Assembly (NCBI RefSeq): GCF_003205495.1
Contig: NZ_QJRX01000006.1
Location: 289,158 to 353,157 of the forward strand
Direction of reading: 5' to 3'
Source of the DNA: Aquipseudomonas alcaligenes
GTDB taxonomy: Bacteria; Pseudomonadota; Gammaproteobacteria; Pseudomonadales; Pseudomonadaceae
Length of the DNA: 64,000 bases
In this document: piece by piece, positions 50,409 through 59,567 of the stretch
Layout of the letters: each line of letters starts with the position of its first letter
Numbering within the stretch: position 1 is the first letter of the stretch
The notes under the pieces: model-generated
What the model was told of the DNA's origin: nothing
Seen by the model: only the letters and a program-made list of their open reading frames with translations
The model's database searches: none
Made by a program: the position numbers and the translations under genes

Positions 50409-50426
50409 GCCGCGACGCGAGCCATG

Positions 50427-50453
50427 AAAAAGGCGCCCACAGGCGCCTTTTTT
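50427..50453. terminator. Rho-independent terminator between parA-like and usp genes
   Basis: AAAAAGGCGCC, loop CACA, GGCGCCTTTTTT. The stem is flanked by A and T runs, so it can serve both the forward parA-like gene and the convergent usp gene. Confidence 0.9.
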
Positions 50454-50467
50454 GTTGCGGGGCGGCC

Positions 50468-51262
50468 CTAGCGGACCACGAACACGTCGCAGGGCGCCTT
50501 GTGCAGGTAATGCTGCGCCAGGCTGCCGAGCAGCGCCTGGGAGAATGCCCCGCGGCCATGGCTGCCGAGCACCAGCAGTTGCGGCTGCTGGCTGGCGATG
50601 TATTCCTGCAGGGTGCGCAGGATGCCGCCGACCTTGACCTCGTGGCTGAGCCTGGGGCTGTCCGGCGGCAGGCGCAGGGCCTCGTCGTGGATCAGCTGGT
50701 CGATCAATGCCCGCTGGGTGAGTAACTCGGCCTCGGCGCTGGCGGCGTTCTTCTGCGGCTCGAACACATGAAGGGCATGGATGCTGGCCTCGCCGGGCAA
50801 CAGCAGGCAGGCCTCGTGCAACGCGGTGCAGGCGCACAGGGAGAAGTCGATGGCGGCCACCGCCTTGTGGTAGGGCGTGGCTTCGTCGCGCGCGACCAGC
50901 AGCAGGGGCACCGGGCAGCGGCGGGCGATGCGGTCGAGGGTGGTGCCGGAAAAGAACTCGTGGCGCTGGTGGTGCGCACCCAGCACCAGCAGGTCGGCGC
51001 CGCTCTGCTGCACCTGCTCCAGCACGCCTTCGGCCGGCTTGCCCTGGCACAGGCGCAGCTGGCTGCCTGGCGGGGCGAATTCGGTGAGGCTGCGGTCGAG
51101 CTGCTGTTCGATGCGTTCGCGCTCGGCCTGATCCAGCTTGGGATCGAACACGTGCAGGAGGGTCAGCTTGGCGTCGTGCTGGCGGGCCAACTGGGTGGCG
51201 CGCCGCAAGGCGAGGTCGGCAGTACTGCGCAAATCGTGGGCAATCAGGATGTGTCCTGTCAT
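50468..51262 (-). CDS. Universal stress protein with two Usp domains
   Basis: Cytoplasmic protein of 264 aa made of two tandem UspA domains. It begins GHILIAHDLRSTADLALRRA. The second domain has the ATP-binding pattern in LGSHGRGAFSQALLGS (G-2X-G-9X-G-S); the first has LGAHHQRHEFFSGT, which departs from it. Typical of stress-induced Pseudomonas Usp proteins. A single gene converging with the parA-like gene. Confidence 0.9.
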   Translation of the reverse strand: MTGHILIAHDLRSTADLALRRATQLARQHDAKLTLLHVFDPKLDQAERERIEQQLDRSLTEFAPPGSQLRLCQGKPAEGVLEQVQQSGADLLVLGAHHQRHEFFSGTTLDRIARRCPVPLLLVARDEATPYHKAVAAIDFSLCACTALHEACLLLPGEASIHALHVFEPQKNAASAEAELLTQRALIDQLIHDEALRLPPDSPRLSHEVKVGGILRTLQEYIASQQPQLLVLGSHGRGAFSQALLGSLAQHYLHKAPCDVFVVR

Positions 51263-51373
51263 CTCTATCCCCTCCGCGGCGCGGGCTTGGCGCGGCGCTG
51301 TGAAACCTCTAGCGGGTTTTTAGTCTGATCTCCCTAGATAGCCCTGCTTTTGATCCACGGCAAGTCCCGCGCG

Positions 51374-51817
51374 TCAGACTTTGCGCAATTGGTACAGGGC
51401 GCTCGTTTCCGCCACCATTTCGCCGCTGCCGTCGCGCAGCTGCAGGTCGAGGCGGTACTCGGCCTTGCCGGCCTGCTCGGCTTCGGCCTGGATGCGGGCG
51501 ATCTCCTCGGTGCTGAGGCTGGCCTCGACGGTGATGTCGCTGGTCGCCGGGCGGCGGAAGCGCAGGTTCATCTCCTTGATCAGCGGGTAGAAGCGCTGCA
51601 CGTCGAAACTGGTGAGGAACAGCGCGCCGCCGGGGATCTCGGCCAGGGTGAACAGGGCGCCGGCATAGAGGGTGCCGATATGGTTCTGGTTGCCGGCCAG
51701 CGGCATGCGCAGGCGCACGAAGCCGGGTTCCAGGCGCTCGGCCTTGAGCCCGCAGCGTCTGACGAAATCGATCTTCTCTTCGGTGAAGACGCGGGCCATC
51801 TCGGCGGGTAGCGGCAT
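51374..51817 (-). CDS. PaaI/DUF4442-like hot-dog thioesterase
   Basis: Small hot-dog-fold protein of 147 aa. NHIGTLYAGALFTLAE is the central helix of PaaI/YiiD-like thioesterases, with the usual Asn-His start. MNLRFRRPATSDITVEA is the family strand pair. The substrate is unknown. A single gene upstream of usp on the same strand, with a 111-base gap. Confidence 0.78.
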   Translation of the reverse strand: MPLPAEMARVFTEEKIDFVRRCGLKAERLEPGFVRLRMPLAGNQNHIGTLYAGALFTLAEIPGGALFLTSFDVQRFYPLIKEMNLRFRRPATSDITVEASLSTEEIARIQAEAEQAGKAEYRLDLQLRDGSGEMVAETSALYQLRKV

Positions 51818-51907
51818 GTGCGGGGCTCCTGGGGCTGGAGTCCCGAGACTAGCCGCTGTGGTAGCGGCGGCAATGACCGCTGCGCTCGCGGCCGCTGACC
51901 GATCCGC

Positions 51908-52345
51908 TCAGGCGATGCCCTGGCCGCGCAACCAGGCGAGCAGCTGCGGCAGCGGCAGGGCGCCGGCCTGGCGGGCGACTTCGACGCCACCCCTGAACAG
52001 GATCAGGCTGGGGATGGAGCGGATGCCGAGCTGGGCGGCCAGCTGCGGGTTGGCCTCGCTGTCCAGCTTGCCCAGGCGGCAGCGCCCTTGCAGCTGCGCG
52101 GCGGCCTGGGCGAAGGTCGGTGCGAAGGCCTTGCACGGCCCGCACCAGTCGGCCCAGACGTCGACCAGTAGCGGCAGGTCGCCCTTGAGCTGGCTGGCGA
52201 AGCTCGCCTGGCTCAGTGCGAAGGGGGCGTTGGGCAGCACGGCGCTCTTGCAGCGCCCGCAGCGCGGCGCGTCGCCCAGGCGCTCGGCCGGGATGCGGTT
52301 GAGTCCGCCGCAATGCGGGCAGGGGATCAGCAGGGGTTGGCTCAT
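51908..52345 (-). CDS. trxC: Thioredoxin 2
   Basis: Zinc-binding thioredoxin of 145 aa. The N-terminal zinc finger has CPHC (9-12) and CGRC further on. The thioredoxin domain has the active site WADWCGPCK and the cis-Pro in SIPSLILF. Reduces cytoplasmic disulfides, usually under oxidative stress. The start at 52345 is preferred because of the zinc finger. It is divergent from the LysR gene, with 80 bases between. Confidence 0.92.
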   Translation of the reverse strand: MSQPLLIPCPHCGGLNRIPAERLGDAPRCGRCKSAVLPNAPFALSQASFASQLKGDLPLLVDVWADWCGPCKAFAPTFAQAAAQLQGRCRLGKLDSEANPQLAAQLGIRSIPSLILFRGGVEVARQAGALPLPQLLAWLRGQGIA

Positions 52346-52425
52346 GACGGTCTCCTCGTTGCCCTTGAGGTGGAGGCTGACAGCCGCCAAAACAAGGGTA
52401 GAGTGGCGCCATTCGAGGAGGGACC

Positions 52426-53322
52426 ATGTCGCTGCCATCGCTGAACCTGCTGCGCACCTTCGCCGTGCTCGGCGACACCCTGAGCGTCAAGCGCGCGGCC
52501 GAGCGCCTACATGTCACGCCGACTGCGGTGAGCCACCAGCTGCGCGAGCTGGAGACGGCGCTCGACTGCCGGCTGTTCCAGCGCCTGCCGCGGGGCCTGG
52601 CGCTGACCGATGCCGGGCAGAGCTTCTGGGCGGAGATCGCCCCGGCGGTGCGCCAGCTGGAGAGCGCTACCCGCGCGCGCCAGGTGCAGCGGCCGCTGCG
52701 CATTTCCAGCTTCCCCTACCTGGCGCAGGCGGTGGTGCTGCCCGCCCTGGGCGAGCTGCAGGCGCTGCTTGGCGAGCGCCTGCTGACCCTGGACACCCGC
52801 CGCGAGACCCTCGACCTGGCCACCCACGGCATCGACCTGGGCCTGCGCTTTGCCGCCGAGCCTGCGGACTGGGGGGCGCTGCGCGCGCGGCGTCTCAGCG
52901 GCTTCGGCCTTGCGCCGCTGGCGGCCCCGGGCTTTCCCGTGCCGGCCTGGCCGCCGCAGGTCGAGCTGTTGCCGATCCGTCTCAGCCAGGAGCAGCACAG
53001 CTGGCGCCAGTGGGCCGCGCAGCACGGTTGGCAGCCGGCCGCCGAAGGGCTGGTGCTGGACAGCTACGCCGCGGTGCTGAGCGCCGCCGAACAGGGCCTG
53101 GGCGTGGCTATGGGCTTCCTGCCGCTGTGCATCGACGCCCTGCAGGCGGGGCGCCTGCGCCCGCTGTGGCCGCAGCGGCGGATCGCCAACGGCGCGCTCT
53201 GGGCGGTGTGGCCGGCGCAGGCGGAAAGCCCGGCGCTGCTGCGGGTGGTGGACTGGCTGGAGCAGCGCCTGGGTGAGATGGAACGGCGCACGGCTGAGTT
53301 TTTCTCAGCTCTGGAAGGCTGA
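52426..53322 (+). CDS. LysR-type transcriptional regulator (GcvA-like)
   Basis: Regulator of 298 aa. The N-terminal winged helix-turn-helix (LNLLRTFAVLGDTLSVKRAAERLHV, residues 5-29) has the LysR pattern. LPRGLALTDAGQSFW continues as in GcvA-type members. The C-terminal effector domain is from about 92. A good ribosome site (GAGGAGGG) precedes the ATG. It may control divergent trxC or the downstream hydrolase; this is inference from position. Confidence 0.88.
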   Translation: MSLPSLNLLRTFAVLGDTLSVKRAAERLHVTPTAVSHQLRELETALDCRLFQRLPRGLALTDAGQSFWAEIAPAVRQLESATRARQVQRPLRISSFPYLAQAVVLPALGELQALLGERLLTLDTRRETLDLATHGIDLGLRFAAEPADWGALRARRLSGFGLAPLAAPGFPVPAWPPQVELLPIRLSQEQHSWRQWAAQHGWQPAAEGLVLDSYAAVLSAAEQGLGVAMGFLPLCIDALQAGRLRPLWPQRRIANGALWAVWPAQAESPALLRVVDWLEQRLGEMERRTAEFFSALEG

Positions 53323-53384
53323 AATCTCGCTTTTCCCCGCCGGCCCCGGCGTCGAGACTGGGGCCAGCCACAGGGGAAACCAGC

Positions 53385-54257
53385 ATGCACATCGATCACT
53401 ATTCACTGCCCGCCCGCGACGGTTATCCGCTGGCCGTCACCAGCCTGCGTCCCGAGCGGCCGCGCTTCAGGCTGCTGCTCAATGCCGCCACCGGCGTGCC
53501 GCAGCGCTTCTACCGCAGCTTCATCGAGCACGCCGCCGGGCGCGGCGCCTGGGTATACAGCTACGACTACCGGGGCATGGGCGCCAGCCGGGCGCCGGAC
53601 TGGCGTGGCGCCGCGCCGTGCATGGCCGACTGGGGCCGGCTCGACCTGGCCAGCCTGCTCGACCACCTGCCCGGTGACCTGCCGCTGGCCCTGGTCGGTC
53701 ATTCGGTGGGCGGCCAGCTGCCGGGCCTGGCCGACAACGTCGGGCGGGTGCAGGCGCTGCTCGGCGTGGCCGCGCAATCGGGTTACTGGCGTCTCTGGCC
53801 GCTGCGCCAGCAGCCGCGCCTGGCGCTCAACTGGTTCGGGGTGATTCCGCTGGCGACACGCCTGTTCGGCCAGCTGCCGGGCTGGGCCATCGGCGGCGAG
53901 CCGCTGCCGCGCGAGGTCGCCTTGGAGTGGGCGCGCTGGTGCCGCACACCCGCCTTCATCAGCACCCCGGACGGCGCGCCGTGGCGCCCGCACTTCAGCG
54001 AACTGCGCGCAGCGGCGCGCTTCCTGGCGATCAGCGACGACCAGGCCTTCGCCCCGCGGCGCGCAGTGGAGGCGCTGATGGGCTTCTATGGCCAGGCCCA
54101 GCGCGAGTTGGCCGTGGTCGAACCGCGCGACTGGGGCCTGCGCCGCATGGGGCACTTCGGCTTCTTCCGCCGCGACACCCCCGCCGAGCTGTGGGACCAG
54201 CAGCTGGCCTGGCTGGAGGGCGCGCTCGGCCTGCAGCCGGCGCGCGCGGTGGCCTGA
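53385..54257 (+). CDS. Alpha/beta hydrolase
   Basis: Alpha/beta-hydrolase-fold protein of 290 aa. GHSVGG contains the nucleophilic Ser. YDYRGMGASR is the oxyanion-side loop, and the C-terminal RRMGHFGFF carries the likely catalytic His. Acts probably as an esterase or lipase-like enzyme; the substrate is not deducible. It starts 62 bases after the LysR gene and converges with metY. Confidence 0.83.
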   Translation: MHIDHYSLPARDGYPLAVTSLRPERPRFRLLLNAATGVPQRFYRSFIEHAAGRGAWVYSYDYRGMGASRAPDWRGAAPCMADWGRLDLASLLDHLPGDLPLALVGHSVGGQLPGLADNVGRVQALLGVAAQSGYWRLWPLRQQPRLALNWFGVIPLATRLFGQLPGWAIGGEPLPREVALEWARWCRTPAFISTPDGAPWRPHFSELRAAARFLAISDDQAFAPRRAVEALMGFYGQAQRELAVVEPRDWGLRRMGHFGFFRRDTPAELWDQQLAWLEGALGLQPARAVA

Positions 54258-54268
54258 CCGATGGGACT

Positions 54269-55546
54269 TCAGCCCTGCGCCGCCCGCAGGGCCTGCTCGA
54301 GGTCGGCGCGGATATCGTCGAAATGCTCGATGCCGATCGACAGGCGCACCATGTCGCGCGGCACGCCGGCCTTCTCTAGCTCCTCGTCGTTGAGCTGGCG
54401 GTGGGTGGTGGAAGCCGGGTGGCAGGCCAGCGACTTGGCGTCGCCGATATTGACCAGGCGCACCACCAGCTGCAACGCATCGATGAATCGTGCGCCGGCG
54501 GCCTGGCCACCGACTATGCCGAAGGACAGGATCGCCGCCGGCTTGCCGCCCATGTAGCGCTGCGCCAGCGGGTATTCCGGATGGTCCTCCAGGCCGGCGT
54601 ACTTGACCCAGGCCACCTGCGGGTGGCGGCTCAGGTACTGGGCCACCTTGAGGGCGTTCTCGCAGTGCCGCTCCATTCGCAGGGCCAGGGTTTCCAGACC
54701 TTGCAGGATGAGGAAGGCGTTGAACGGCGACAGCGCCGCGCCGGTGTTGCGCAGCGGCACCACGCGGCAGCGGCCGATGAAGGCGGCGGGGCCGAAGGCC
54801 TCGGTGTAGGTCACGCCGTGGTAGGACGGATCGGGCGTGTTGAGCAGCGGGAAGCGCGCCTGGTTGTCGGCCCAGGGGAACTTGCCGGAGTCGACGACTA
54901 TGCCGCCGATGCTGGTGCCGTGGCCGCCGATGTACTTGGTCAGCGAATGCACGACGATGTCGGCACCGTGCTCGAAGGGCCGGCAGAGGATCGGTGTGGC
55001 CACCGTGTTGTCGACGATCAGCGGCACGCCGTGGCGATGCGCGGCGTCGGCCAGGGCCTGGATATCGACGATGTTGCCGGCCGGGTTGCCGATCGATTCG
55101 CAGAACACCGCCTTGGTCTTGTCGTCGATCAGCGCTTCCAGCGCGGCAATGTCGTCGTGCGCGGCGAAGCGCGTCTGGATGCCGAAGCGTGGCAGGGTGT
55201 GGGCCAGCAGGTTGTAGGTGCCGCCATACAGCTTGGCCACCGAGACGATGTTGTCACCGGCTTCGGCGACGGTCTGGATGGCATAGGTGATAGCCGCCAT
55301 GCCGGAGGCCACCGCCAGCGCGCCGACGCCGCCCTCCAGCACCGCCACGCGCTCTTCGAGCACGGCGTTGGTCGGATTCATGATCCGCGAATAGATGTTG
55401 CCGGCGACCTTCAGGTCGAACAGGTCGGCACCGTGCTGGGTGTCGTCGAAGGCGAAGGAGCTGGTCTGGTAGATCGGCACCGCCACCGCCTTGGTGGTCG
55501 GATCGGGGCTGTAGCCGGCGTGGATGGCCAGGGTTTCCAGTTTCAT
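54269..55546 (-). CDS. metY: O-acetylhomoserine sulfhydrylase (aminocarboxypropyltransferase)
   Basis: PLP enzyme of 425 aa using sulfide (or methanethiol) and O-acetylhomoserine for homocysteine/methionine synthesis. It begins KLETLAIHAGYSPDPTTKA. SGMAAITYAI is the cofactor phosphate region, VDNTVATP holds the ring-stacking Asp, and Lys204 in HSLTKYIGGHG is the Schiff-base residue. The start at 55546 fits the family. The TauE-type permease gene lies just upstream on the same strand. Confidence 0.93.
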   Translation of the reverse strand: MKLETLAIHAGYSPDPTTKAVAVPIYQTSSFAFDDTQHGADLFDLKVAGNIYSRIMNPTNAVLEERVAVLEGGVGALAVASGMAAITYAIQTVAEAGDNIVSVAKLYGGTYNLLAHTLPRFGIQTRFAAHDDIAALEALIDDKTKAVFCESIGNPAGNIVDIQALADAAHRHGVPLIVDNTVATPILCRPFEHGADIVVHSLTKYIGGHGTSIGGIVVDSGKFPWADNQARFPLLNTPDPSYHGVTYTEAFGPAAFIGRCRVVPLRNTGAALSPFNAFLILQGLETLALRMERHCENALKVAQYLSRHPQVAWVKYAGLEDHPEYPLAQRYMGGKPAAILSFGIVGGQAAGARFIDALQLVVRLVNIGDAKSLACHPASTTHRQLNDEELEKAGVPRDMVRLSIGIEHFDDIRADLEQALRAAQG

Positions 55547-55595
55547 GCAGTGCGTTCCTTCGACGGTTGAGAAGGAACGCAGCATGGGGAAAACG

Positions 55596-55638
55596 CCGAG
55601 GCCCGGTCAATGCGCTAGGTCAATGATCCGGGCCTCGG
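55596..55638 (-). terminator. Hairpin between the TauE-type gene and metY
   Basis: Perfect 11-bp arms (55596-55606 and 55628-55638) around a 21-base loop that contains most of a direct repeat of GGTCAATG. On the reverse strand the stem is followed by CGTTTT, so it looks like a terminator for the TauE-type gene. It also sits about 50 bases before metY and could be an attenuator or leader structure. Confidence 0.5.
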
Positions 55639-55672
55639 GGCTAGAACGTTTTGATCGATGCTTAGATCGCGA

Positions 55673-56650
55673 TCACGCCAGCGCCTTGTAGATGTTGAAG
55701 GCGCTGATCAGGGTGATCAGGCAGCCGACGATGGTCATCAGCGTGCGCGCCGGGACCTTCTTGCACAGGTAGGCGGCGAAGGGCGCGGCAAACATGCCGC
55801 CGAACACCAGGCCGGCGACCATCAGCCAGGTATCCAGATCGCCGGCCAGGAGGATGAAGGACGCGGCGCTGGACAGGGTCAGGAAGAACTCGGCGAAGTT
55901 CACCGAGCCGATGGTGGTGCGCGGGTCGCTACCCGAGCCGATCAGGCTGCTGGTGACCACCGGACCCCAGCCACCGCCGCCGGCTGCATCGACGAAGCCG
56001 CCGAACAGGGCCAGCTTGGCCACGTGCTTGGGCGCCTTGCGCTGGGCCACGTGGCGGAAGGCCTTGTGCAGGATGTACAGGCCCATCAGCAGCAGGTAGG
56101 CGGAGATGAAGGGCTTCATCACCTCGCCGTCGAACTGGGTGATCAGGATCGCGCCGAGCACGGCACCGATGATGCCCGGCAGCAGCAGGCGCAGGAACAG
56201 CGACTTGTTGACGTTGCCCAGCTTGACGTGGGAGATGCCCGACAGACCGGTGGTGAACACCTCGGCGATGTGCACGCTGGCACTGGCCGCGGCCGGCGAG
56301 GCTCCGGCGCTGAGCAGGAAGGTGGTGGCGGTGATGCCGTAGGCCATGCCCAGCGCCCCATCCACCACCTGGGCGAGGAAGCCGACGGCTACCGCGCTCC
56401 AGAAGGTCGGGTTGCTCAGCGCGCTCTCGATGATCTCCAGGCCGCTGTGGCCACCGTTGTCGCCGAAGAACAGGCGCCAGGCGAGGAAGCCGATCAGGCT
56501 GAACAGGATCAGCACGGCCGCCCACATGGCGGCGCGCAGCACCGGGTGATTATCCGGGTGGGTGACGAAGTCTTCTACGGGGGGCAGGCCGAGAGATTCG
56601 TGCTCCGTGTTGATCGGGCTCTGGCTGAGATCGAGGTCGCGAATTTTCAT
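55673..56650 (-). CDS. TauE/SafE-family membrane permease
   Basis: Membrane protein of 325 aa with about eight helices in two repeated halves. It contains the TauE/SafE-type repeats (LAQVVDGALGMAYGI in the first half and GGFVDAAGGGGWGPVV in the second). The family exports sulfite or sulfonates. Placement next to metY suggests a sulfur link, but the substrate is unproven. An N-terminal cytoplasmic tail of about 40 residues precedes the first helix. Confidence 0.85.
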   Translation of the reverse strand: MKIRDLDLSQSPINTEHESLGLPPVEDFVTHPDNHPVLRAAMWAAVLILFSLIGFLAWRLFFGDNGGHSGLEIIESALSNPTFWSAVAVGFLAQVVDGALGMAYGITATTFLLSAGASPAAASASVHIAEVFTTGLSGISHVKLGNVNKSLFLRLLLPGIIGAVLGAILITQFDGEVMKPFISAYLLLMGLYILHKAFRHVAQRKAPKHVAKLALFGGFVDAAGGGGWGPVVTSSLIGSGSDPRTTIGSVNFAEFFLTLSSAASFILLAGDLDTWLMVAGLVFGGMFAAPFAAYLCKKVPARTLMTIVGCLITLISAFNIYKALA

Positions 56651-56826
56651 GCAGCAGCTGCCTGACAGTGGGTGGTAGAACAGGCCGGAATAAGCAGACG
56701 GCGAAGATAATGGGCTTTTCTTAGAGAGTCTAAGAATGTTTCTGTAGGTTTATATTCTATTTGGTTTTGTTGCCTCCGTTCTCCGGGCTGACCTAGGCTT
56801 GGCCATCTTCACCGCAGGGATGCCCA

Positions 56827-58095
56827 ATGACTGCCACCGATCGCCCGAGCAATACCTCTCTGGTGTTGCTGGCCTCCCTCTATTGCGCCCAGGGCCTGCC
56901 GTCCGGCCTGGTGGCCCATTCGCTGCCGGTGCTGCTGCGGCAGAACGGTGTCGACCTGGCGCTGATCGGCCTGCTCAAGCTGCTGGCGCTGCCCTGGTTG
57001 CTCAAGGTGCTGTGGGCGCCCTGGATCGACCGCATCGGCTCGCGCCGCCTGGGCCACCACCGTGGTTGGATCCTGCCGCTGCAGGGCACGGTGATCCTCT
57101 GCCTGGCCGGCCTGGCGCTGATCGCTCCGCAGGCACTGTTCGGCTCGGCCTTCTGGCTGCTGCTGGGCACGCTGCTGCTGATCAACCTGGCCGCCGCCAG
57201 CCAGGATGTGGCCACCGACGGCTTGGCCGTGCGCCTGCTGCCGGAGCGCTGGCGCGGCCTGGGCAACAGCCTGCAGGTGGGCGGCTACAAGGTCGGCATG
57301 CTGGCCAGTGGCAGCGGCCTGCTGCTGGTGATTGGCGCGCTGGGCTGGAACCTGTCCATCGGCCTTTTGGCTCTCGCGTTGGTAGTGCTGACCCTGCCGA
57401 TTCTGCTTTTCCCGGAAAAGCGCCTGCTGCCGCATCACGTCGAGCAGGCCGAGCCCGCCGGTCCCGGCCTGCTCTGGCGTCACTACAAGGGGCTGCTGGC
57501 GCAGCCCGGCATGCTGGCCTGGCTGGCAGTGGTGCTGACCTTCAAGCTCGGCGACGCCCTCGGCTCGCCGATGATCAAGCCGATGCTGGTGGACCAGGGT
57601 TGGGACACCAGTGCCCTCGGCCAGCTGACCCTGATCAGCAGCCTGGCCGGCATCGGCGGCGCGTTGCTCGGTGGTCTGCTTTACGCGAGGATCGGCGCGC
57701 TGCGCTCACTGCTGACTTTCGGCGCCCTGCAGGCGCTGGGCATCGCCGGCATGGCCCTGCTGGTGGGCCGAGGTGGTGATGCCGTGCTGGTGTATGCGCT
57801 CTCGCTGTTCGAGCAGGCCGCCGACGGCATGTCCACCGTCGCCCTGTTCGCGGTGATGATGCGCATGTGCCGGCCTGAGCATGAAGGCGCGGATTTCACC
57901 CTGCAGGCCAGTGTGCAGGTTCTGCTTGCGGGGGTGATAGGAGCGTGCAGTGGGGTACTGGCTAAGTGGCTGGGATATCAGGTGCTGTTCATCGTGGCTG
58001 CAGCTTTGGGTACGCTCGTGTTGCTGCTGTTGCCTTGGTTCTTTGCTCGGCATGGCGCGGGGCCGCAACAAGCTGCTAGCGCAGGGCAGGCTTGA
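56827..58095 (+). CDS. MFS transporter, AmpG / RhtX-FptX type
   Basis: Twelve-helix major facilitator protein of 422 aa. It opens with SLVLLASLYCAQGLPSGLVAH, and the cytoplasmic loop after helix 2 has KVLWAPWIDRIGSRRLGHHR, the pattern of the AmpG/PAT family. That family includes muropeptide permeases and siderophore transporters (RhtX, FptX). No siderophore genes are adjacent, so the substrate is open. Confidence 0.82.
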   Translation: MTATDRPSNTSLVLLASLYCAQGLPSGLVAHSLPVLLRQNGVDLALIGLLKLLALPWLLKVLWAPWIDRIGSRRLGHHRGWILPLQGTVILCLAGLALIAPQALFGSAFWLLLGTLLLINLAAASQDVATDGLAVRLLPERWRGLGNSLQVGGYKVGMLASGSGLLLVIGALGWNLSIGLLALALVVLTLPILLFPEKRLLPHHVEQAEPAGPGLLWRHYKGLLAQPGMLAWLAVVLTFKLGDALGSPMIKPMLVDQGWDTSALGQLTLISSLAGIGGALLGGLLYARIGALRSLLTFGALQALGIAGMALLVGRGGDAVLVYALSLFEQAADGMSTVALFAVMMRMCRPEHEGADFTLQASVQVLLAGVIGACSGVLAKWLGYQVLFIVAAALGTLVLLLLPWFFARHGAGPQQAASAGQA

Positions 58096-58142
58096 AACTC
58101 GCTCAAGTCTGATAAGACTCCGAGATATGGGCACTATGGTTT

Positions 58143-58176
58143 TGCCGGGCTTACTTGCCTGAGGCCGGCATTTTTT
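58143..58176 (+). terminator. Probable terminator after the MFS gene
   Basis: TGCCGG and CCGGCA arms (58143-58148, 58165-58170) followed by six T residues, about 48 bases after the MFS stop. The stem is short but the T-run is good. Confidence 0.5.
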
Positions 58177-58184
58177 CCGAGCAG

Positions 58185-59225
58185 TCAAGCCTCAAGAGGG
58201 AGTTGTTCCTTCGAATGGGCCTTGAAGTAGTCCTGCAAGCTTTGCCCTTTTGCCAGAGCTTTACGCACCTCGGCACTTTGCTGCTTCAGTGCATCGCTTG
58301 GGCGCGCGTGCTGTTCAGTAGGCAGGTTTTGCGACCAGTCTAGGACTTCTTGGGGAAGCATGGCTTTGGGGCGGCGGTTGACCCAGGTCGACAGATGGCA
58401 GGGCAACGTCCAGCCGCTGAAGAACTGAATGCCTAAAAAGCCAAAGAGGTAGCGGATAAAGGAGTGCTCATCGCGATACACCTGCCGGCACAGATGAAAG
58501 TAAGCGACAGTGCCTTCCTCATATTCTTCAGGCTGGGCAGGCAAGGTCGAAGGTCCTTCTTCCATGTAGGTGCGAATTGCCTCCCACTCGCTGATGGCAA
58601 GGCCGAGGCTGGCGCTGGGAATGGTGACCCAGAATACGTCTCCTGTGCCGCTGTCACGCAGCCCGATCAGCAAGGCGAAGCTGGGAGTGACGGCATACTG
58701 GGTGATGGTCTGGCCTGCGGTTACGCAGGCGATTACTTCTTCCCATGGCACATAGCGGGGAGCCTCGCCTTTGCGCGGCACGAATGCCACTTCGCGGCGC
58801 TGGCGATTGAAACGCACTGGAGGGCGTGCGCTGACCTGATGTATCGCCCGCACCATGTGGTAACCAGCCACCACCACCAGCAAACCGATGAAGCCCCACA
58901 TGAACGGGTTTGTGAATCCGTCCAGCCAACCTGGCAGGAAGGGCTCCTGGTGCCGGCGCAACCATGCGCCAAAGCCAGATACACAAAGCAGGAAGATGAT
59001 CATCGCCACCACCGAGCCGATCGAGGCTCTGGTGCCGAACTCGATTGTTGCCTTGCCGGCGGCGAAGTCCAAGAAGACTTCGCTGGCTTCGCGGTGTAAG
59101 TGCTGTGCACTGATCGCCGGCATCCCCGTGGGTATCGGTTTGGGCGACAAATAGAACACCTCAGTACCGGCTTCCTGCTCGAAATCTCCGGCTTGAGGAA
59201 GGCGTTCGTACTTGTTGTCAGGCAT
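58185..59225 (-). CDS. Uncharacterised membrane protein in the type VI cassette (DUF6708-like)
   Basis: Protein of 346 aa with two transmembrane helices at about 69-88 and 106-124 and a possible hydrophobic patch near 265-275. Residues about 135-215 have a beta-rich look (VRFNRQRREVAFVPRKGE, then PWEEVIACVTAGQ). This arrangement resembles proteins labelled DUF6708 beside type VI secretion genes; that label is a tentative recollection. It overlaps the small gene upstream by eight bases. It could be a membrane immunity or accessory protein for the cassette; this is inference. Confidence 0.6.
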   Translation of the reverse strand: MPDNKYERLPQAGDFEQEAGTEVFYLSPKPIPTGMPAISAQHLHREASEVFLDFAAGKATIEFGTRASIGSVVAMIIFLLCVSGFGAWLRRHQEPFLPGWLDGFTNPFMWGFIGLLVVVAGYHMVRAIHQVSARPPVRFNRQRREVAFVPRKGEAPRYVPWEEVIACVTAGQTITQYAVTPSFALLIGLRDSGTGDVFWVTIPSASLGLAISEWEAIRTYMEEGPSTLPAQPEEYEEGTVAYFHLCRQVYRDEHSFIRYLFGFLGIQFFSGWTLPCHLSTWVNRRPKAMLPQEVLDWSQNLPTEQHARPSDALKQQSAEVRKALAKGQSLQDYFKAHSKEQLPLEA

Positions 59226-59553
59226 GCATATGCTCCGTTTTTATTTCGACCCAGCTCAAAGGCGTGCGTGTGGGTTTTATTGCAGAGGCGCCTTCGAGGG
59301 GCTTGTTCATAGCAACGACTTCCAGCGGGACTCGATAATACAGATAGCCGTCGCTGGCCTTGAGTGGCTGCGTGGCCAACTCCGGTTGAACGGCCAGTCG
59401 CAACATGAGCAAGGATTGCGAGCCGCACCAGTCGGCTGGTATCTCCAGTTGCAGCGTTAGAGGATTGCTACTGGCGATCTGGATATTGTCACGCAGTACC
59501 TGGCCAACATCCTCTGGTGGGCGGGATATCTGCGCATGCCATTCTGCAGTCAT
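59218..59553 (-). CDS. Small uncharacterised protein in the type VI cassette
   Basis: Protein of 111 aa without a signal peptide or membrane helix. LQLEIPADWCGSQSLLMLRLA and YLYYRVPLEVV suggest beta strands. I do not recognise a family. It starts upstream of, and overlaps by eight bases, the two-helix membrane protein gene, so the two are translated together. They are separated from the effector gene by a palindromic repeat. Confidence 0.55.
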   Translation of the reverse strand: MTAEWHAQISRPPEDVGQVLRDNIQIASSNPLTLQLEIPADWCGSQSLLMLRLAVQPELATQPLKASDGYLYYRVPLEVVAMNKPLEGASAIKPTRTPLSWVEIKTEHMHA

Positions 59554-59567
59554 GCGTAGAAGAAAAC

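Noticed and set aside
55547..55672. SAM riboswitch ahead of metY
   Set aside because: The only structure is a simple hairpin; none of the conserved riboswitch core elements is visible.
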